Positions 15,808 to 23,965 are shown, counted from the first letter of the stretch. The stretch: 64,000 bases of DNA from Capsulimonas corticalis (GCF_003574315.2 NZ_AP025739.1:1798001-1862000); one strand, 5' to 3'. The notes: generated from the sequence alone by a model not told the origin. Numbers and translations: made by a program.

Positions 15808-16484
15808 GCCGCCTCCTGCAACTGGGCAGCGTTCGCCAGATCGGCGGCGGCGCCGACTTCGGCGAAGACGATATTGTCGGCGGCGAGATCAATGGAAGCC
15901 TGGAACGCGCAGAGTTCGTAGATCAGTTCCAGACGGGCGATGTCCAGCATCCGCGACCGGCTCTCGTGCGTGTTGACGCCGCCCGTCGCCTCACTCATCC
16001 ATTCCTCATCCCGCTCCGTCGCTCGCGCCACTACGATGGCCGGGCAGACGCCGCAGTAGGTTCCGAGGATTGGGAACGTGCATTTCGGGCAAAACGCGCC
16101 TGCCCCTTTGATCACTTCCCCGCGAAACCACCGGACGGCGGCCGCGCGGTAGGCGTCGGGCTTGTTCTCCATCTCCGCCAGCAATCGGTCGCAGACCGCC
16201 AGCGCGGCGGCGACAGTCAGCACGGTAGGCGTTTCGGTCAGCGTGGGTTCCATAGCAAGGTTCTCCTTGGCGACGGGGCGGTAAGCATCGGCGTCGAAGA
16301 CATCGCAAGTAGGACACTCGCCGATGGCGTTCCAGCAGTTTTTGATGGTTTTGTAGTCCGAACCGCCGACACGGTACTCGTTCTCGACAGTCGGCCCGCC
16401 GCATGCAGGACACGCGCCGACGATCCATGCCGCGTCGGGTGCGGGAGAAGCGACCGCGAGGGGCGCTGTCAGAAGACTATGCAT
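15804..16484 (-). CDS. Phage zinc-ribbon protein of unknown function
   Basis: The 226-residue product has two or three CxxC clusters: GACPACGGP, GECPTCDVFD, and FCPKCTFPILGTYCGVCP. These look like zinc ribbons that could bind nucleic acid or hold the fold. The rest is helical (VAAALAVCDRLLAEMENKPD; DIARLELIYELCAFQASIDL). An ATG at 16484 overlapping the end of the upstream gene is chosen; a longer frame adds a basic stretch of doubtful reality. No enzymatic motif is seen. Confidence 0.6.
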   Translation of the reverse strand: MHSLLTAPLAVASPAPDAAWIVGACPACGGPTVENEYRVGGSDYKTIKNCWNAIGECPTCDVFDADAYRPVAKENLAMEPTLTETPTVLTVAAALAVCDRLLAEMENKPDAYRAAAVRWFRGEVIKGAGAFCPKCTFPILGTYCGVCPAIVVARATERDEEWMSEATGGVNTHESRSRMLDIARLELIYELCAFQASIDLAADNIVFAEVGAAADLANAAQLQEAA

Positions 16485-16782
16485 GCTTTTCTGCCCCCTC
16501 TTCCGTGCGGTGATCGGCGAGGATCTTGTCAATCATCTTCTTCACTTCGGGCGAATTGTTGTATCTTTGCTGATAGAAACGCTTGTAAGCGGCCAGAAAA
16601 GCGGCGGGGTCGTCGCACTTCGGGGTCACTATTTCACCATCGATCCACAGAGGGATCTTGCAGACTGCACGCGGCGTTCGCGTAACCTTGAAGACGACGA
16701 TCTGGATCTCCGGCTCCTCGGGAGGCGTGGGGGCGACCGGCTGGTTGACAGCGGCCGCTTGATTGGTGTAAGATGTGGTCAT
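16477..16782 (-). CDS. Phage protein of unknown function (101 aa)
   Basis: The ATG at 16782 has AAAAGGTAAATTCA before it. The N-terminus is a Pro/Ala/Gln-rich tail (QAAAVNQPVAPTPPEEPE), followed by a compact basic domain (IVVFKVTRTPRAVCKIPLWI) and a helical end (AAFLAAYKRFYQQRY; VKKMIDKILADHRT). The domain may bind nucleic acid or protein, but no family is recognised. It lies five bases after the regulator upstream. Confidence 0.55.
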   Translation of the reverse strand: MTTSYTNQAAAVNQPVAPTPPEEPEIQIVVFKVTRTPRAVCKIPLWIDGEIVTPKCDDPAAFLAAYKRFYQQRYNNSPEVKKMIDKILADHRTEEGAEKHA

Positions 16783-16787
16783 TGAAT

Positions 16788-17054
16788 TTACCTTTTGAGT
16801 TCGGCCCCTACGGTCGGGCTCTTTTTTTGTCTGTCTCGTTGCTCGGCGAGGCGGCCCAAAGCCACCCCAATTCTCAGGAGCGTGCGATCTTTTATAGGTT
16901 TGCTCCCGGAATAGAATCTTGATATAGTTGACGGATGAACACCTGACTTCGCCGCCAACTCCTTGGCGGGGATGCCGAAAGTGTCCGCCACACTCTCTGT
17001 GTAAGCCCCCTCCAGGCTCCACTGGTGGGATAGTTCATCCTCCTGCTGGCTCAC
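16788..17054 (-). CDS. Small XRE-type HTH regulator of the phage early operon
   Basis: An HTH of the Cro/C1 class covers residues 24-70: FGIPAKELAAKSGVHPSTIS, FYSGSKPIKDRTLL and RIGVALGRL. The start is a GTG that shares one base with the TAG stop of the gene upstream and follows GGAGGGAAATAGTTA. At 88 residues it is about Cro-sized and has no dimerisation extension. As the second gene of the leftward operon, it may be the early Cro-like switch against the divergent regulator at 17401. Confidence 0.8.
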   Translation of the reverse strand: MSQQEDELSHQWSLEGAYTESVADTFGIPAKELAAKSGVHPSTISRFYSGSKPIKDRTLLRIGVALGRLAEQRDRQKKSPTVGAELKR

Positions 17055-17263
17055 TAACTATTTCCCTCCATTGATACCATCGGGACTTCTACGGATGGAA
17101 CGCTTGAAATCCATCTCGAAATAGAAATCTGCTTGCCAGCTCTCAGCAACTGGTAAGAGAATTGGGATCTAGAGACAAATCCCAATTCTCTAGCTACTTG
17201 ATCAGGACTCAATCCGTCTCGAAGTAGTGAATCCGCTTTCAAAAGCTGTTCAGTAGTAAGCAT
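17054..17263 (-). CDS. Small helix-turn-helix protein, first gene of leftward phage operon
   Basis: The 69-residue product carries a homeodomain-like HTH: LLKADSLLRDGLSPDQVARE followed by LGFVSRSQFSYQLLRAGKQI, close to the second HTH of AraC proteins. It is the first gene after the leftward promoter, and its stop is fused to the GTG of the XRE gene. The frame extends upstream without a credible start, so the ATG at 17263 is used; AGAGGGAA sits immediately before it, closer than usual. It may be an excisionase- or Cro-like regulator. Confidence 0.65.
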   Translation of the reverse strand: MLTTEQLLKADSLLRDGLSPDQVARELGFVSRSQFSYQLLRAGKQISISRWISSVPSVEVPMVSMEGNS

Positions 17264-17277
17264 TTCCCTCTCATTTC

Positions 17278-17332
17278 GGTGATAATAATTTATTACCACT
17301 CCAAGAATACCATCATTTTCAAATTTAGTCAA
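17278..17332 (-). promoter_or_regulatory. Leftward phage promoter with operator-like quasi-palindrome
   Basis: On the minus strand, TTGACT (17327-17332) and TATTCT (17304-17309) are 17 bases apart, a good sigma-70-type promoter. Between the -10 box and the start is GGTGATAATAATTTATTACC (17278-17297), an imperfect inverted repeat with 8-base arms. Its position suits a repressor site controlling the leftward operon, likely bound by one of the two adjacent HTH proteins. Confidence 0.6.
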
Positions 17333-17400
17333 TAGTTTTTCAATGATTTTGCGCCCACCGTGCCCCAGCAGTGCTACAATCGAGGTGAGGTAATGAAAAG

Positions 17401-18828
17401 TTGTCATCAATGCGAGAAGTAATTGACGATCTGAATATATTGCTTGATCGCCACAAAGGCCCGGTACGCCTAATCGACGGCCAATACCCAAGATTTGCCA
17501 ATGAAGTTCGCCGTCTACTTGGTTGGTTCCAGCCTGAGACCGAACTATTGACATCAAGGATGGCTGCGCGGAAAACCGGAGTAAATTACACAACCATTAA
17601 TCAGATGTTACGAGGAGACCGACCAAAATCCCAAACCATCGAACGGTTTGGGGAGAAACTTGGCGCGGATATCCCTCGCTTGCTTCAGCTTGCCGGATAT
17701 TTACCTGAGGGGATCGAGTCAATTCTGTGCGACGGGTTGATAGATCCTGCTAGGTATTTTCATAGACTTGGAGCATTACCAAATTTCTCCAACACACATA
17801 TCGATAATATAGAGGATTTCAATCAACTTACATTCGAGCAAAAGGGGAGAATTATTGAGATATTACAGCGCCGCCCAGCGAATATTTTTCTTCCGCCAGG
17901 ATATATCTATAAAAATCCACCAGATAATATCGAAGACTTAGATTTTGATCATGCGGTTTATGAAGATTGGTTCAATGCTCATTTAAAATTCGCGGAAGCG
18001 CTTTTACGCCGAGATGAAAATCCAGTACGAATTGATAATGCATTTTATGTTGCAACGAATGCAGCTATATCGTATTCGGCTAGATCCGCTTTATTACGAG
18101 AGCAATATACGGGAGAGGGTTCTCCACCACGAGAGTATTTGGATGGTGACGCCAAGTACAACAGTTTATTGTTGCGATATATAAAATTGTCTGCGGCAGC
18201 TGCTGAAGATTTGATGGAGTGGTTTTTTAGGTCAGTGCCCGGAGTTAAGGCATCCGAGAAATTTAATCCAATATTTAAAGTTCATATTTCTAGTTTTGAT
18301 GACTATAGTCGATTCAATTTAGAAGATAACTTTTGTGAAAGTGTTGGAGTTGGAGCGACAGAATTACTTTTTCACGACCTTGTTGGCATTGATCGTGACG
18401 AGATGTACAATGCTATGGAAGACATGCGAGAAGGGAATCCTGAAACACTTCCTAAAGTTATACAAAAATGGGGTGCCATTCAAGCACTATATGTTCAAAA
18501 GTATAACGAGGGCGATATGGAAGTATTAGCCCTTGATGGGGAGATGGAAGTACTTTTCAAAAAAATTTGCGGTTACTTCGTTGAGCTAGACAGCAGACCT
18601 TTTCAGCAGGCCGATGGAGATGGCTTCGTCTCTGTCGTTGATCAAGACGGTAATCATTCGAAACAACACTTCTCGATTGATATAGCAGAGCGGACATATG
18701 CATCGCGGCAAGTTCTCACTGAGTGCTACGCTACAGCCAACGCACTAAACCAGAAATTGTTGATTTGGTATCTAAAAACCAAGGCTGAGGCAATGAACGC
18801 GTCTGTCGCCGCGCCCAGCGAGAATTAG
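17401..18828 (+). CDS. Large XRE-type regulator divergent from the phage early operon
   Basis: Residues 45-100 form an HTH: SRMAARKTGVNYTTINQMLR, GDRPKSQTIERFGEKLGADI, PRLLQLAGY. The rest (about 370 residues) is acidic and helical with no family I know. It holds FEQKGRIIEILQRRPANIFL and FNPIFKVHISSFDDYSRFNL. The start is TTG at 17401 (GAGGTAATGAAAAG before it) or ATG at 17410. The second half of the gene is AT-rich by eye, unlike the phage genes to the left, which suggests a different origin. Opposite orientation to the early genes suits a repressor role, but the large unknown part could be a sensor or effector. Confidence 0.65.
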   Translation: MSSMREVIDDLNILLDRHKGPVRLIDGQYPRFANEVRRLLGWFQPETELLTSRMAARKTGVNYTTINQMLRGDRPKSQTIERFGEKLGADIPRLLQLAGYLPEGIESILCDGLIDPARYFHRLGALPNFSNTHIDNIEDFNQLTFEQKGRIIEILQRRPANIFLPPGYIYKNPPDNIEDLDFDHAVYEDWFNAHLKFAEALLRRDENPVRIDNAFYVATNAAISYSARSALLREQYTGEGSPPREYLDGDAKYNSLLLRYIKLSAAAAEDLMEWFFRSVPGVKASEKFNPIFKVHISSFDDYSRFNLEDNFCESVGVGATELLFHDLVGIDRDEMYNAMEDMREGNPETLPKVIQKWGAIQALYVQKYNEGDMEVLALDGEMEVLFKKICGYFVELDSRPFQQADGDGFVSVVDQDGNHSKQHFSIDIAERTYASRQVLTECYATANALNQKLLIWYLKTKAEAMNASVAAPSEN

Positions 18829-18943
18829 TGGGCGGGGTGGTGAGGTGAGTGGCAAGAGTTGCGCACGATGATAGTGGGACAAAATAGTTGAGTTTCAATC
18901 TGAAGGTTATTGGTAGGCGTGATATCGCGGATAGGACCTTTTA

Positions 18944-20764
18944 GTGAACCATTCATTTCCTCCTATCGAGGATCTACTCGGTGGTGAGACGCTTGAAATT
19001 GAATACAAGGAAGATAAAGAAGAACGCTTCAAAGCTCAGCCGTTACCAGACGATAAGATAGCAGAAGCCTTAATGGGATTGAGCAACGCCAACGGAGGTT
19101 ATCTGTTACTGGGCGTTACAGATCCAAAGAAAGGCCGTGTGACGATCACTGGCCTTTCTTCCGCTCGTACAGGTTCTGTAGCACAAGTAGGAACCCGTCT
19201 GCTAAACAAATTCGTTCGCACACCGCACCTTGCAACTTGTGAATATCTAACTGCGGCTGGGCGCGTGTTCGCCTTTTATATTGAACCGGCTGAACCTCCT
19301 CCGCACCAGTTAACCAGCGGTGGATTTAAGATTCGAAAAGATCTGGGTGGCAAACAAGGTCCTGAGAATTTTCCTTTTCTATTAAGTGAAATGCCACAAT
19401 GGGAAGCTCAACGTGGGATACATTCTGACTTCTCATCAAGGGCTCACGCTGATTTGCCTATTTCGCGTTGGGGGGAGATGTTTAACCCTTTAGCTGTCAG
19501 TTTATTCCAATCTAGGATCCGCGAAGGACGGATTAACAACTCTAGTTTAGCGGCAATATCCAACTTCGAACAGCAATTAGAGGCTCTGGGAATTGTGAGT
19601 ACTGTTGATGGCCGTAAGGTTATGTCGAACGCTGCCCTGATTTTGTTTGGCTCAAACGATATTATTAGAGAACGTATTCCTAACCATCGCGCTCAGTTCC
19701 AGGTTATTCGAGATGAGGCTGTCGTCCACAACCTATTTACAGATAAGCCTGGTCTAGAACATAGGAGTCTCCTGCTACTTGCGGACAGGCTTGGGGAGCT
19801 TTTCCGAAGTGTCATTGAGCGGAAGGAGTTAATGGATGGGCTATTCCGTATAGATATTCCTGACTATGGCGATGATGCTGTACGTGAAGCAGCTATGAAT
19901 GCCTTTATACACCGAGACTACACCCAGACGGTGGAAGTGATCATTCAGATCACGTCAAGGGAGTTTCGCGTTACGAGCCCTGGAGGGTTCTATAGGGACG
20001 TAACGCCACAGAATATCCTCTTTCACGAGCCTTGTCCTCGTAATCGGTGTCTAGCTCAGGCGTGTGCAGACCTCGGTCTCGTCGAGAAATCAGGACGCGG
20101 GGTTGATAGAATTTTTTGGGATCAGATCCGTTTCATGCGGCCCCTACCATCGTATGCTGATTCGACCACGAACAGCGTTCGGCTCTCCCTGCTGGGTGGA
20201 CGCGGCTCTCTCGAAGCGATAAAATGGATGTTCGAACGGATGAAAGATGTTGACGATCTTACTTTCCGTGTAGTTCATGGTGGGCTTGTTCATGTCCTTC
20301 TTATGGATGGGCAGACTACTCGGGAGGAGATGATTGCTTCGCTGCCTGGACTTTCTGAATCCGACGGTCGGAGAGCCATTACAGAGCTTGTGGACGCAGG
20401 AATTATCTCTCGAATAGGCGCGGGGCGAGGGCAACGTCTTGTATTATCGGAAATGCTTCAGACCTCGTTAGGTAAACCTGATGCCTATCGCAATCAAGTA
20501 GGGCCAACTGATGAGTACCGTCGAAAATCGATTCTTGAGTTTATCCATCAACATCAACAGATTTCTCGTGGTGAAGCTGCCAAGCTACTTAATATGCCGT
20601 CAGACGTGAACCTGTTTCGGAGGATTATCAAGCCTTTGGTTGATACAGGAGAGCTTATAGCTGTAGGCTCTGGTAGTGGAACGAAATATAGAAGACCTAA
20701 TGAACAAGTTTTTGAACGAATTGATGAAGAAACGGAGTTCCCGAATGGTAATACAGACACTTAA
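18944..20764 (+). CDS. AlbA_2 (Schlafen-type) domain ATP-binding regulator
   Basis: The 606-residue product matches the COG2865-type layout. Residues 8-130 form an AlbA_2 domain (EIEYKEDKEERFKAQPLPDD, then GLSNANGGYLLLGVTD). Residues 300-400 have a GHKL-like fragment (VREAAMNAFIHRDYTQTVEV, VTSPGGFY, CADLGLVEKSGRGVDRIFWD). The C-terminus holds winged helices (TREEMIASLPGLSESDGRRA; RGEAAKLLNMPSDVNLFRRI). Such proteins act as transcription regulators or in anti-phage defence by RNA or DNA binding. The start is GTG with AGGA upstream. It follows the phage regulator by 115 bases, so it could be prophage cargo. Confidence 0.8.
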   Translation: MNHSFPPIEDLLGGETLEIEYKEDKEERFKAQPLPDDKIAEALMGLSNANGGYLLLGVTDPKKGRVTITGLSSARTGSVAQVGTRLLNKFVRTPHLATCEYLTAAGRVFAFYIEPAEPPPHQLTSGGFKIRKDLGGKQGPENFPFLLSEMPQWEAQRGIHSDFSSRAHADLPISRWGEMFNPLAVSLFQSRIREGRINNSSLAAISNFEQQLEALGIVSTVDGRKVMSNAALILFGSNDIIRERIPNHRAQFQVIRDEAVVHNLFTDKPGLEHRSLLLLADRLGELFRSVIERKELMDGLFRIDIPDYGDDAVREAAMNAFIHRDYTQTVEVIIQITSREFRVTSPGGFYRDVTPQNILFHEPCPRNRCLAQACADLGLVEKSGRGVDRIFWDQIRFMRPLPSYADSTTNSVRLSLLGGRGSLEAIKWMFERMKDVDDLTFRVVHGGLVHVLLMDGQTTREEMIASLPGLSESDGRRAITELVDAGIISRIGAGRGQRLVLSEMLQTSLGKPDAYRNQVGPTDEYRRKSILEFIHQHQQISRGEAAKLLNMPSDVNLFRRIIKPLVDTGELIAVGSGSGTKYRRPNEQVFERIDEETEFPNGNTDT

Positions 20765-20902
20765 TGACAGCAATTGCAAGCATTTGCTTGATTAGAGTCT
20801 AAGGTGATTGCACAAGTGTTTGAACAAGTTTGCAGATGCAACCAAGAGATAGACTCTTCTAGAAGCCAATTCTAACGCAAGTCTTGCGATCGTTTAGAGA
20901 GT

Positions 20903-20946
20903 TGGCCGCCTTCCTGCCGATAGTACTATCGGCAGGAAGGCGGCCA
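20903..20946. repeat. 44-base perfect palindrome without loop
   Basis: Two 22-base arms (left starts TGGCCGCCTTCCTGCCGATA, right begins ACTATCGGCAGGAAGGCGGC) meet at a TAGT/ACTA centre with no spacer. There is no T-run, so it is not a normal terminator. It lies in a gap of about 500 bases (20765-21271) with no credible gene. Confidence 0.9.
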
Positions 20947-21239
20947 TGGACACTCTCGGCAGATGCAAAGGCTAAGGATACAGCTTGAATGAAGCGGCAG
21001 AGACGTCTAGTTGTTTTACGGCGGCGATAAACAATGCATATGGCTGGGATGAGTAGCACAAGATAAGGCTTTATTGAGAGGCATCCATTCCTGTCAACAG
21101 GATACGGACGCCGATGTGGATACCTCCGGTCGACCGGAAAACCTCTATTGGCGAACGCTTTGCACGTGTGTGTCAAATAACACGGCGGAGTACCACACGC
21201 TGCGACTGCTGGCGGCGATCAAAAAGTGACTGTATGCGT

Positions 21240-21262
21240 CTAACGCTCATTCTGAGCGTTAG
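21240..21262. terminator. Hairpin downstream of small minus-strand gene
   Basis: CTAACGCTCA and TGAGCGTTAG pair perfectly around TTC, ten bases past the stop of the gene ending at 21272. There is no T-run, so termination is possible but not certain. Confidence 0.4.
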
Positions 21263-21271
21263 GCTAGTCTT

Positions 21272-21601
21272 TCAACCCATGTTTTCGACGATCCGTTTAA
21301 CGGATCTCAGTAGCGGCAGCGGAGTCGCCCCGCCGAAGCTGATTTCAAGATCATGCCAGGGTGGTTCTATGTGTGGCTCGACTTCATCGAAGGATGCGCT
21401 CTCCATGACAACCTCATAAACAGATTGACCTGGCGGATGACTGCGAATATAGTAGATCTGCGCATCCTCTGGCAAGGGATTGCCTATAGTGAATAGTTCG
21501 TCATGGTGGGATGGTGCGAGCAACATCTTGGAGATTGGCACGACTCTCAAGTGACGGGCCACTTCCACATTATCTGTCATCCAATTAATATTATCAGTCA
21601 T
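21272..21601 (-). CDS. Unknown protein, copy 1 of a duplicated divergent module
   Basis: This 109-residue frame has a paralogue at 39669-39893. Shared segments include DELFTIGNPLPEDAQ versus NELYTVENPLPDDAN, then VYEVVMESASF versus VYNVVVESSAF. The shared part looks like a small alpha/beta domain of about 60 residues. The N-terminal 25 residues are copy-specific. No known domain is recognised. In both copies the gene is transcribed away from a gene driven by the repeated promoter block. Confidence 0.65.
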   Translation of the reverse strand: MTDNINWMTDNVEVARHLRVVPISKMLLAPSHHDELFTIGNPLPEDAQIYYIRSHPPGQSVYEVVMESASFDEVEPHIEPPWHDLEISFGGATPLPLLRSVKRIVENMG

Positions 21602-21700
21602 CCGTTCAGTTGCTTTCTTGTTTTGGTCGTTTCTTCAACCGACGCATTAATCATTAGTGTTCCCGCGTGCAGAAAAAGCGTCGCGCATTTGGGGCAATTG

Positions 21701-21740
21701 GAAAATATTTCTGTGCACGGTTGCGGATTTGCTGTAAAAT
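21701..21740 (+). promoter_or_regulatory. Repeated promoter block, copy A
   Basis: GAAAATATTTC is followed by TGTGCA (21712-21717), a 17-base spacer and TAAAAT (21735-21740). The block is shared with 39981-40021 (B), 33944-33983 (C) and 32484-32522 (D), with the -35-like and -10-like hexamers at identical spacing. It precedes the gene at 21792. Flanking similarity with copy B extends about 50 bases upstream. Confidence 0.65.
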
Positions 21741-21791
21741 GGGTGAAAGCGGGAGGAGCTTCTAAGGGAAGCTGACGGTTACGGAGGCGAT

Positions 21792-22643
21792 ATGGGATAC
21801 CGACCAGATCGGCGTCGCTTGCTCCGACGCGCAATCCGAGAGACATACAAGCAGGCGCGTAAAGATGGGCAAAGTGATGAGGAGACTAGCCAGAAGTTTG
21901 CTGTAGCCTCGGTGATCGGCGGCGGCATCATTTTAACGATTGGTTTGGCGTCTGTGGGAGGCCCGGTATGTATGATTGTGGTAGCGGTCGCAGCCGGTAT
22001 TGGCATTGTAGTATATGCATTAACTGCCGATGCGTCAGCAAAAGCGAAAACCAAGATCGCTCGTCAAGCGGCGGTCGAGCGTCAAGCGGCTGCGACACGC
22101 CAGAAAAGCCAAAGTACGGTGCGCCCCGCTCCAACGCCTCCCGGTTCTGCCCCGTCCCCTCCTGCCTCACAGACAAAACATCCACGCATTGCGGCCCCCA
22201 ATCCATCCTCCCAAGAAAACGACAAAAGGCAGGCCGCGATCATGTTTCGCGGCTTCCAGCGGATCGGCCTGTCTCCCTTACGCAAACTGAAGAACGGCCA
22301 TATCCTGTACTTCAAGGAGCCAGCGGATCGTTATCGCATGCGCGCCGACGGTTCAATGGAGTTTATCGAGCACGGCTTGTTCCTCCTCACCCAATACGAA
22401 GTCATATTCCAGGTACAGAGTGACTATGCGAGGCGGCTCGCGAAGCTTACTGGAATCTCTTATTCCCTGGTTGATGTTACGATCACTGAGGGGGCAATCC
22501 GAGATTATTATCGAATGGCGAACCCCATCACGGCGTTCGTGTGCTTGATCTGCCTGTTTAAGATCGCGAAAGTGGCGCCGCCAGTAGAAGAACAGAAAGT
22601 CAGGGAATTGTTGGCCGGTTTGATGTCATTAACAGGTAAATAG
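21792..22643 (+). CDS. Membrane protein of unknown function
   Basis: An ATG with GGAGGCGAT upstream gives 283 residues. Residues 38-78 are hydrophobic (VASVIGGGIILTIGLASVGG; CMIVVAVAAGIGIVVYALT) and form two membrane spans or a hairpin. A Pro/Ser/Thr-rich linker (about 105-150) leads to a globular C-terminal domain (HILYFKEPADRYRMRADGSM; LTQYEVIFQVQSDYARRLAK) with a last hydrophobic stretch near 250. It is driven by promoter block A. The function is unknown; a tethered soluble domain on the inner membrane is the simplest view. Confidence 0.6.
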   Translation: MGYRPDRRRLLRRAIRETYKQARKDGQSDEETSQKFAVASVIGGGIILTIGLASVGGPVCMIVVAVAAGIGIVVYALTADASAKAKTKIARQAAVERQAAATRQKSQSTVRPAPTPPGSAPSPPASQTKHPRIAAPNPSSQENDKRQAAIMFRGFQRIGLSPLRKLKNGHILYFKEPADRYRMRADGSMEFIEHGLFLLTQYEVIFQVQSDYARRLAKLTGISYSLVDVTITEGAIRDYYRMANPITAFVCLICLFKIAKVAPPVEEQKVRELLAGLMSLTGK

Positions 22644-22687
22644 CGGAGGATTTTCTGTTTCCAAGATGAAATCTCCATAAAGTTGGG

Positions 22688-22693
22688 TATAAT
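22688..22693 (+). promoter_or_regulatory. -10 box before the antitoxin gene
   Basis: TATAAT within GGGTATAATGTAGACC lies 68 bases before the Panacea gene. No clear -35 element is seen at 17 bases. Confidence 0.45.
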
Positions 22694-22760
22694 GTAGACC
22701 GGAACACTTGTTCGGTTTTGAGTTAACTAAGCGGAAGCATGTTCTACAGAATTGACTTAT

Positions 22761-23279
22761 ATGGCATACGAGACAGAAGCAGTCGCGAACTACATATTGG
22801 AATTGGCCAACATTGAAAACAAGCCTATCTCGCCGATGAAGCTGCATAAGCTTTTATACTTTGCTCATGGCTGGCATCTGGCTATTACTGGACAGCCGCT
22901 TTTGGATGAATCAATTGAAGCCTGGAACTACGGTCCTGTGGTCCACACGATCTACCAAGAGTTCAAGGAGTTTGGCAACTCACCTATCACGACATTCGCG
23001 ACCGTGTTTAAAAAAGGTAGTCGAACAGGTTTTGAAGTTGCTAAACTTCCAGAGGGAGCTGAATATGAGCTGGCGCGCAAAATACTAAAACGTGTTTGGG
23101 ACGTTTACAAAGATTATACTGCCTTACAGTTATCGAGTATGACTCATGAAAAAGGGACTCCATGGTCCCAAGTGGTTGGGAAATTTAAAGGACGCGTCCC
23201 GCTTCGTACTGAAATTGATGACACCCTTATAAAGGAGTACTTCAAGACCATTGCCTCTAAACCAGCAGCCACCGAATGA
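22761..23279 (+). CDS. panA: Panacea-domain (DUF4065, SocA/GepA-like) antitoxin
   Basis: The 172-residue product has the Panacea pattern: VANYILELANIENKPISPMK, LHKLLYFAHGWHLAITGQPL, EAWNYGPVVHTIYQEFKEFG and a late VYKDYTALQLSSMTHEKGTP. Panacea proteins are antitoxins that neutralise many unrelated toxins, including membrane toxins. The downstream gene overlaps by 29 bases and encodes a two-span membrane protein, fitting a PanAT pair. The ATG at 22761 aligns with family starts; its ribosome site is weak. Confidence 0.85.
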   Translation: MAYETEAVANYILELANIENKPISPMKLHKLLYFAHGWHLAITGQPLLDESIEAWNYGPVVHTIYQEFKEFGNSPITTFATVFKKGSRTGFEVAKLPEGAEYELARKILKRVWDVYKDYTALQLSSMTHEKGTPWSQVVGKFKGRVPLRTEIDDTLIKEYFKTIASKPAATE

Positions 23280-23697
23280 GGACGAACGTTTAAATCAGAT
23301 TGTACCCCCATTAACTCCCGCTCCAGAAGGAGACGAAACGGCACGTCAAGAGCATGATGAATTCGATCAGATAGGGCTTCAAAGTAGGATTGAAGAAGTC
23401 GTCACCAAGCATCTTGCAAATCTCTCCGAAACCGAGAGCATAGAATCGCGCCGAGAGTTCAAGAAAAAGCTATATAAGATTACGAAATGGTGGTTAGCAG
23501 GAGTAATTGGGGTATTAGTAGCATCCGGGTTCAAGCAATGGACGCACTTTTCTCTGAGTGACAATGTTTTAATTGCTTTAATCACTACTACTACTATAAG
23601 TGTTATTGCGCTTTTTAAGACCGTCATGGAATACATTTTCCCAACAGGATCTCTTCATATTAACACGCCCCAAGATGCTGATGAAACGAAAAAATAG
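23251..23697 (+). CDS. panT: Putative Panacea-associated membrane toxin
   Basis: The start is TTG at 23251 with AAAGGAG 13 bases earlier, inside the antitoxin gene; no ATG fits. The 148-residue product has an acidic soluble N-terminus (about 1-70) and two hydrophobic spans: KWWLAGVIGVLVASGFKQW and NVLIALITTTTISVIALF. Known PanT toxins include double-span proteins that depolarise the membrane, and the gene order here is the same. The toxin activity is inferred from context; the sequence shows only topology. Confidence 0.6.
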   Translation: MPLNQQPPNEDERLNQIVPPLTPAPEGDETARQEHDEFDQIGLQSRIEEVVTKHLANLSETESIESRREFKKKLYKITKWWLAGVIGVLVASGFKQWTHFSLSDNVLIALITTTTISVIALFKTVMEYIFPTGSLHINTPQDADETKK

Positions 23698-23799
23698 GTT
23701 TTCATCACTCCTTTAAATGTGACTTAGTGTTTTTGGTTAATTGACTTCATCTTATAGAATTCCATATCAATCCATTAAGAATCACCAGTGGTTGGATAT

Positions 23800-23965
23800 A
23801 GAGGCGGCGACCGCCAGGACGAGCCCCAGCTAGGACGCGGAGAAGAACGTGGCGCTGGCGATGCGGGCCGGGTTTGAGGCGTGGCGGAGGTATGTCGCGG
23901 CGGCCGGCGGCAAGCCTGATCCCGATGTGCGGGATCGGACGCCGGCGATATTCTTTGGAGCGTAG
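23800..23965 (+). pseudogene. Decayed copy of the AWGRYV small gene
   Basis: The frame reads KNVALAMRAGFEAWRRYVAA, then GGKPDPDVRDRTPAIFFGA and a stop. It matches the intact gene at 40409-40627 nearly to the end. The N-terminal half is missing or broken by an in-frame stop (CCCAGCTAGGAC). No start or ribosome site is left, so it is a relic. It is one of four copies in the accessory region. Confidence 0.7.

Noticed and set aside
17264-17593. N-terminal extension of the small HTH gene at 17054
   Set aside because: The extension overlaps the divergent regulator and the leftward promoter, so it cannot be part of the same message.
20859-21176. Minus-strand frame of 105 codons
   Set aside because: It runs across the 44-base palindrome and has scrambled composition and no ribosome site.
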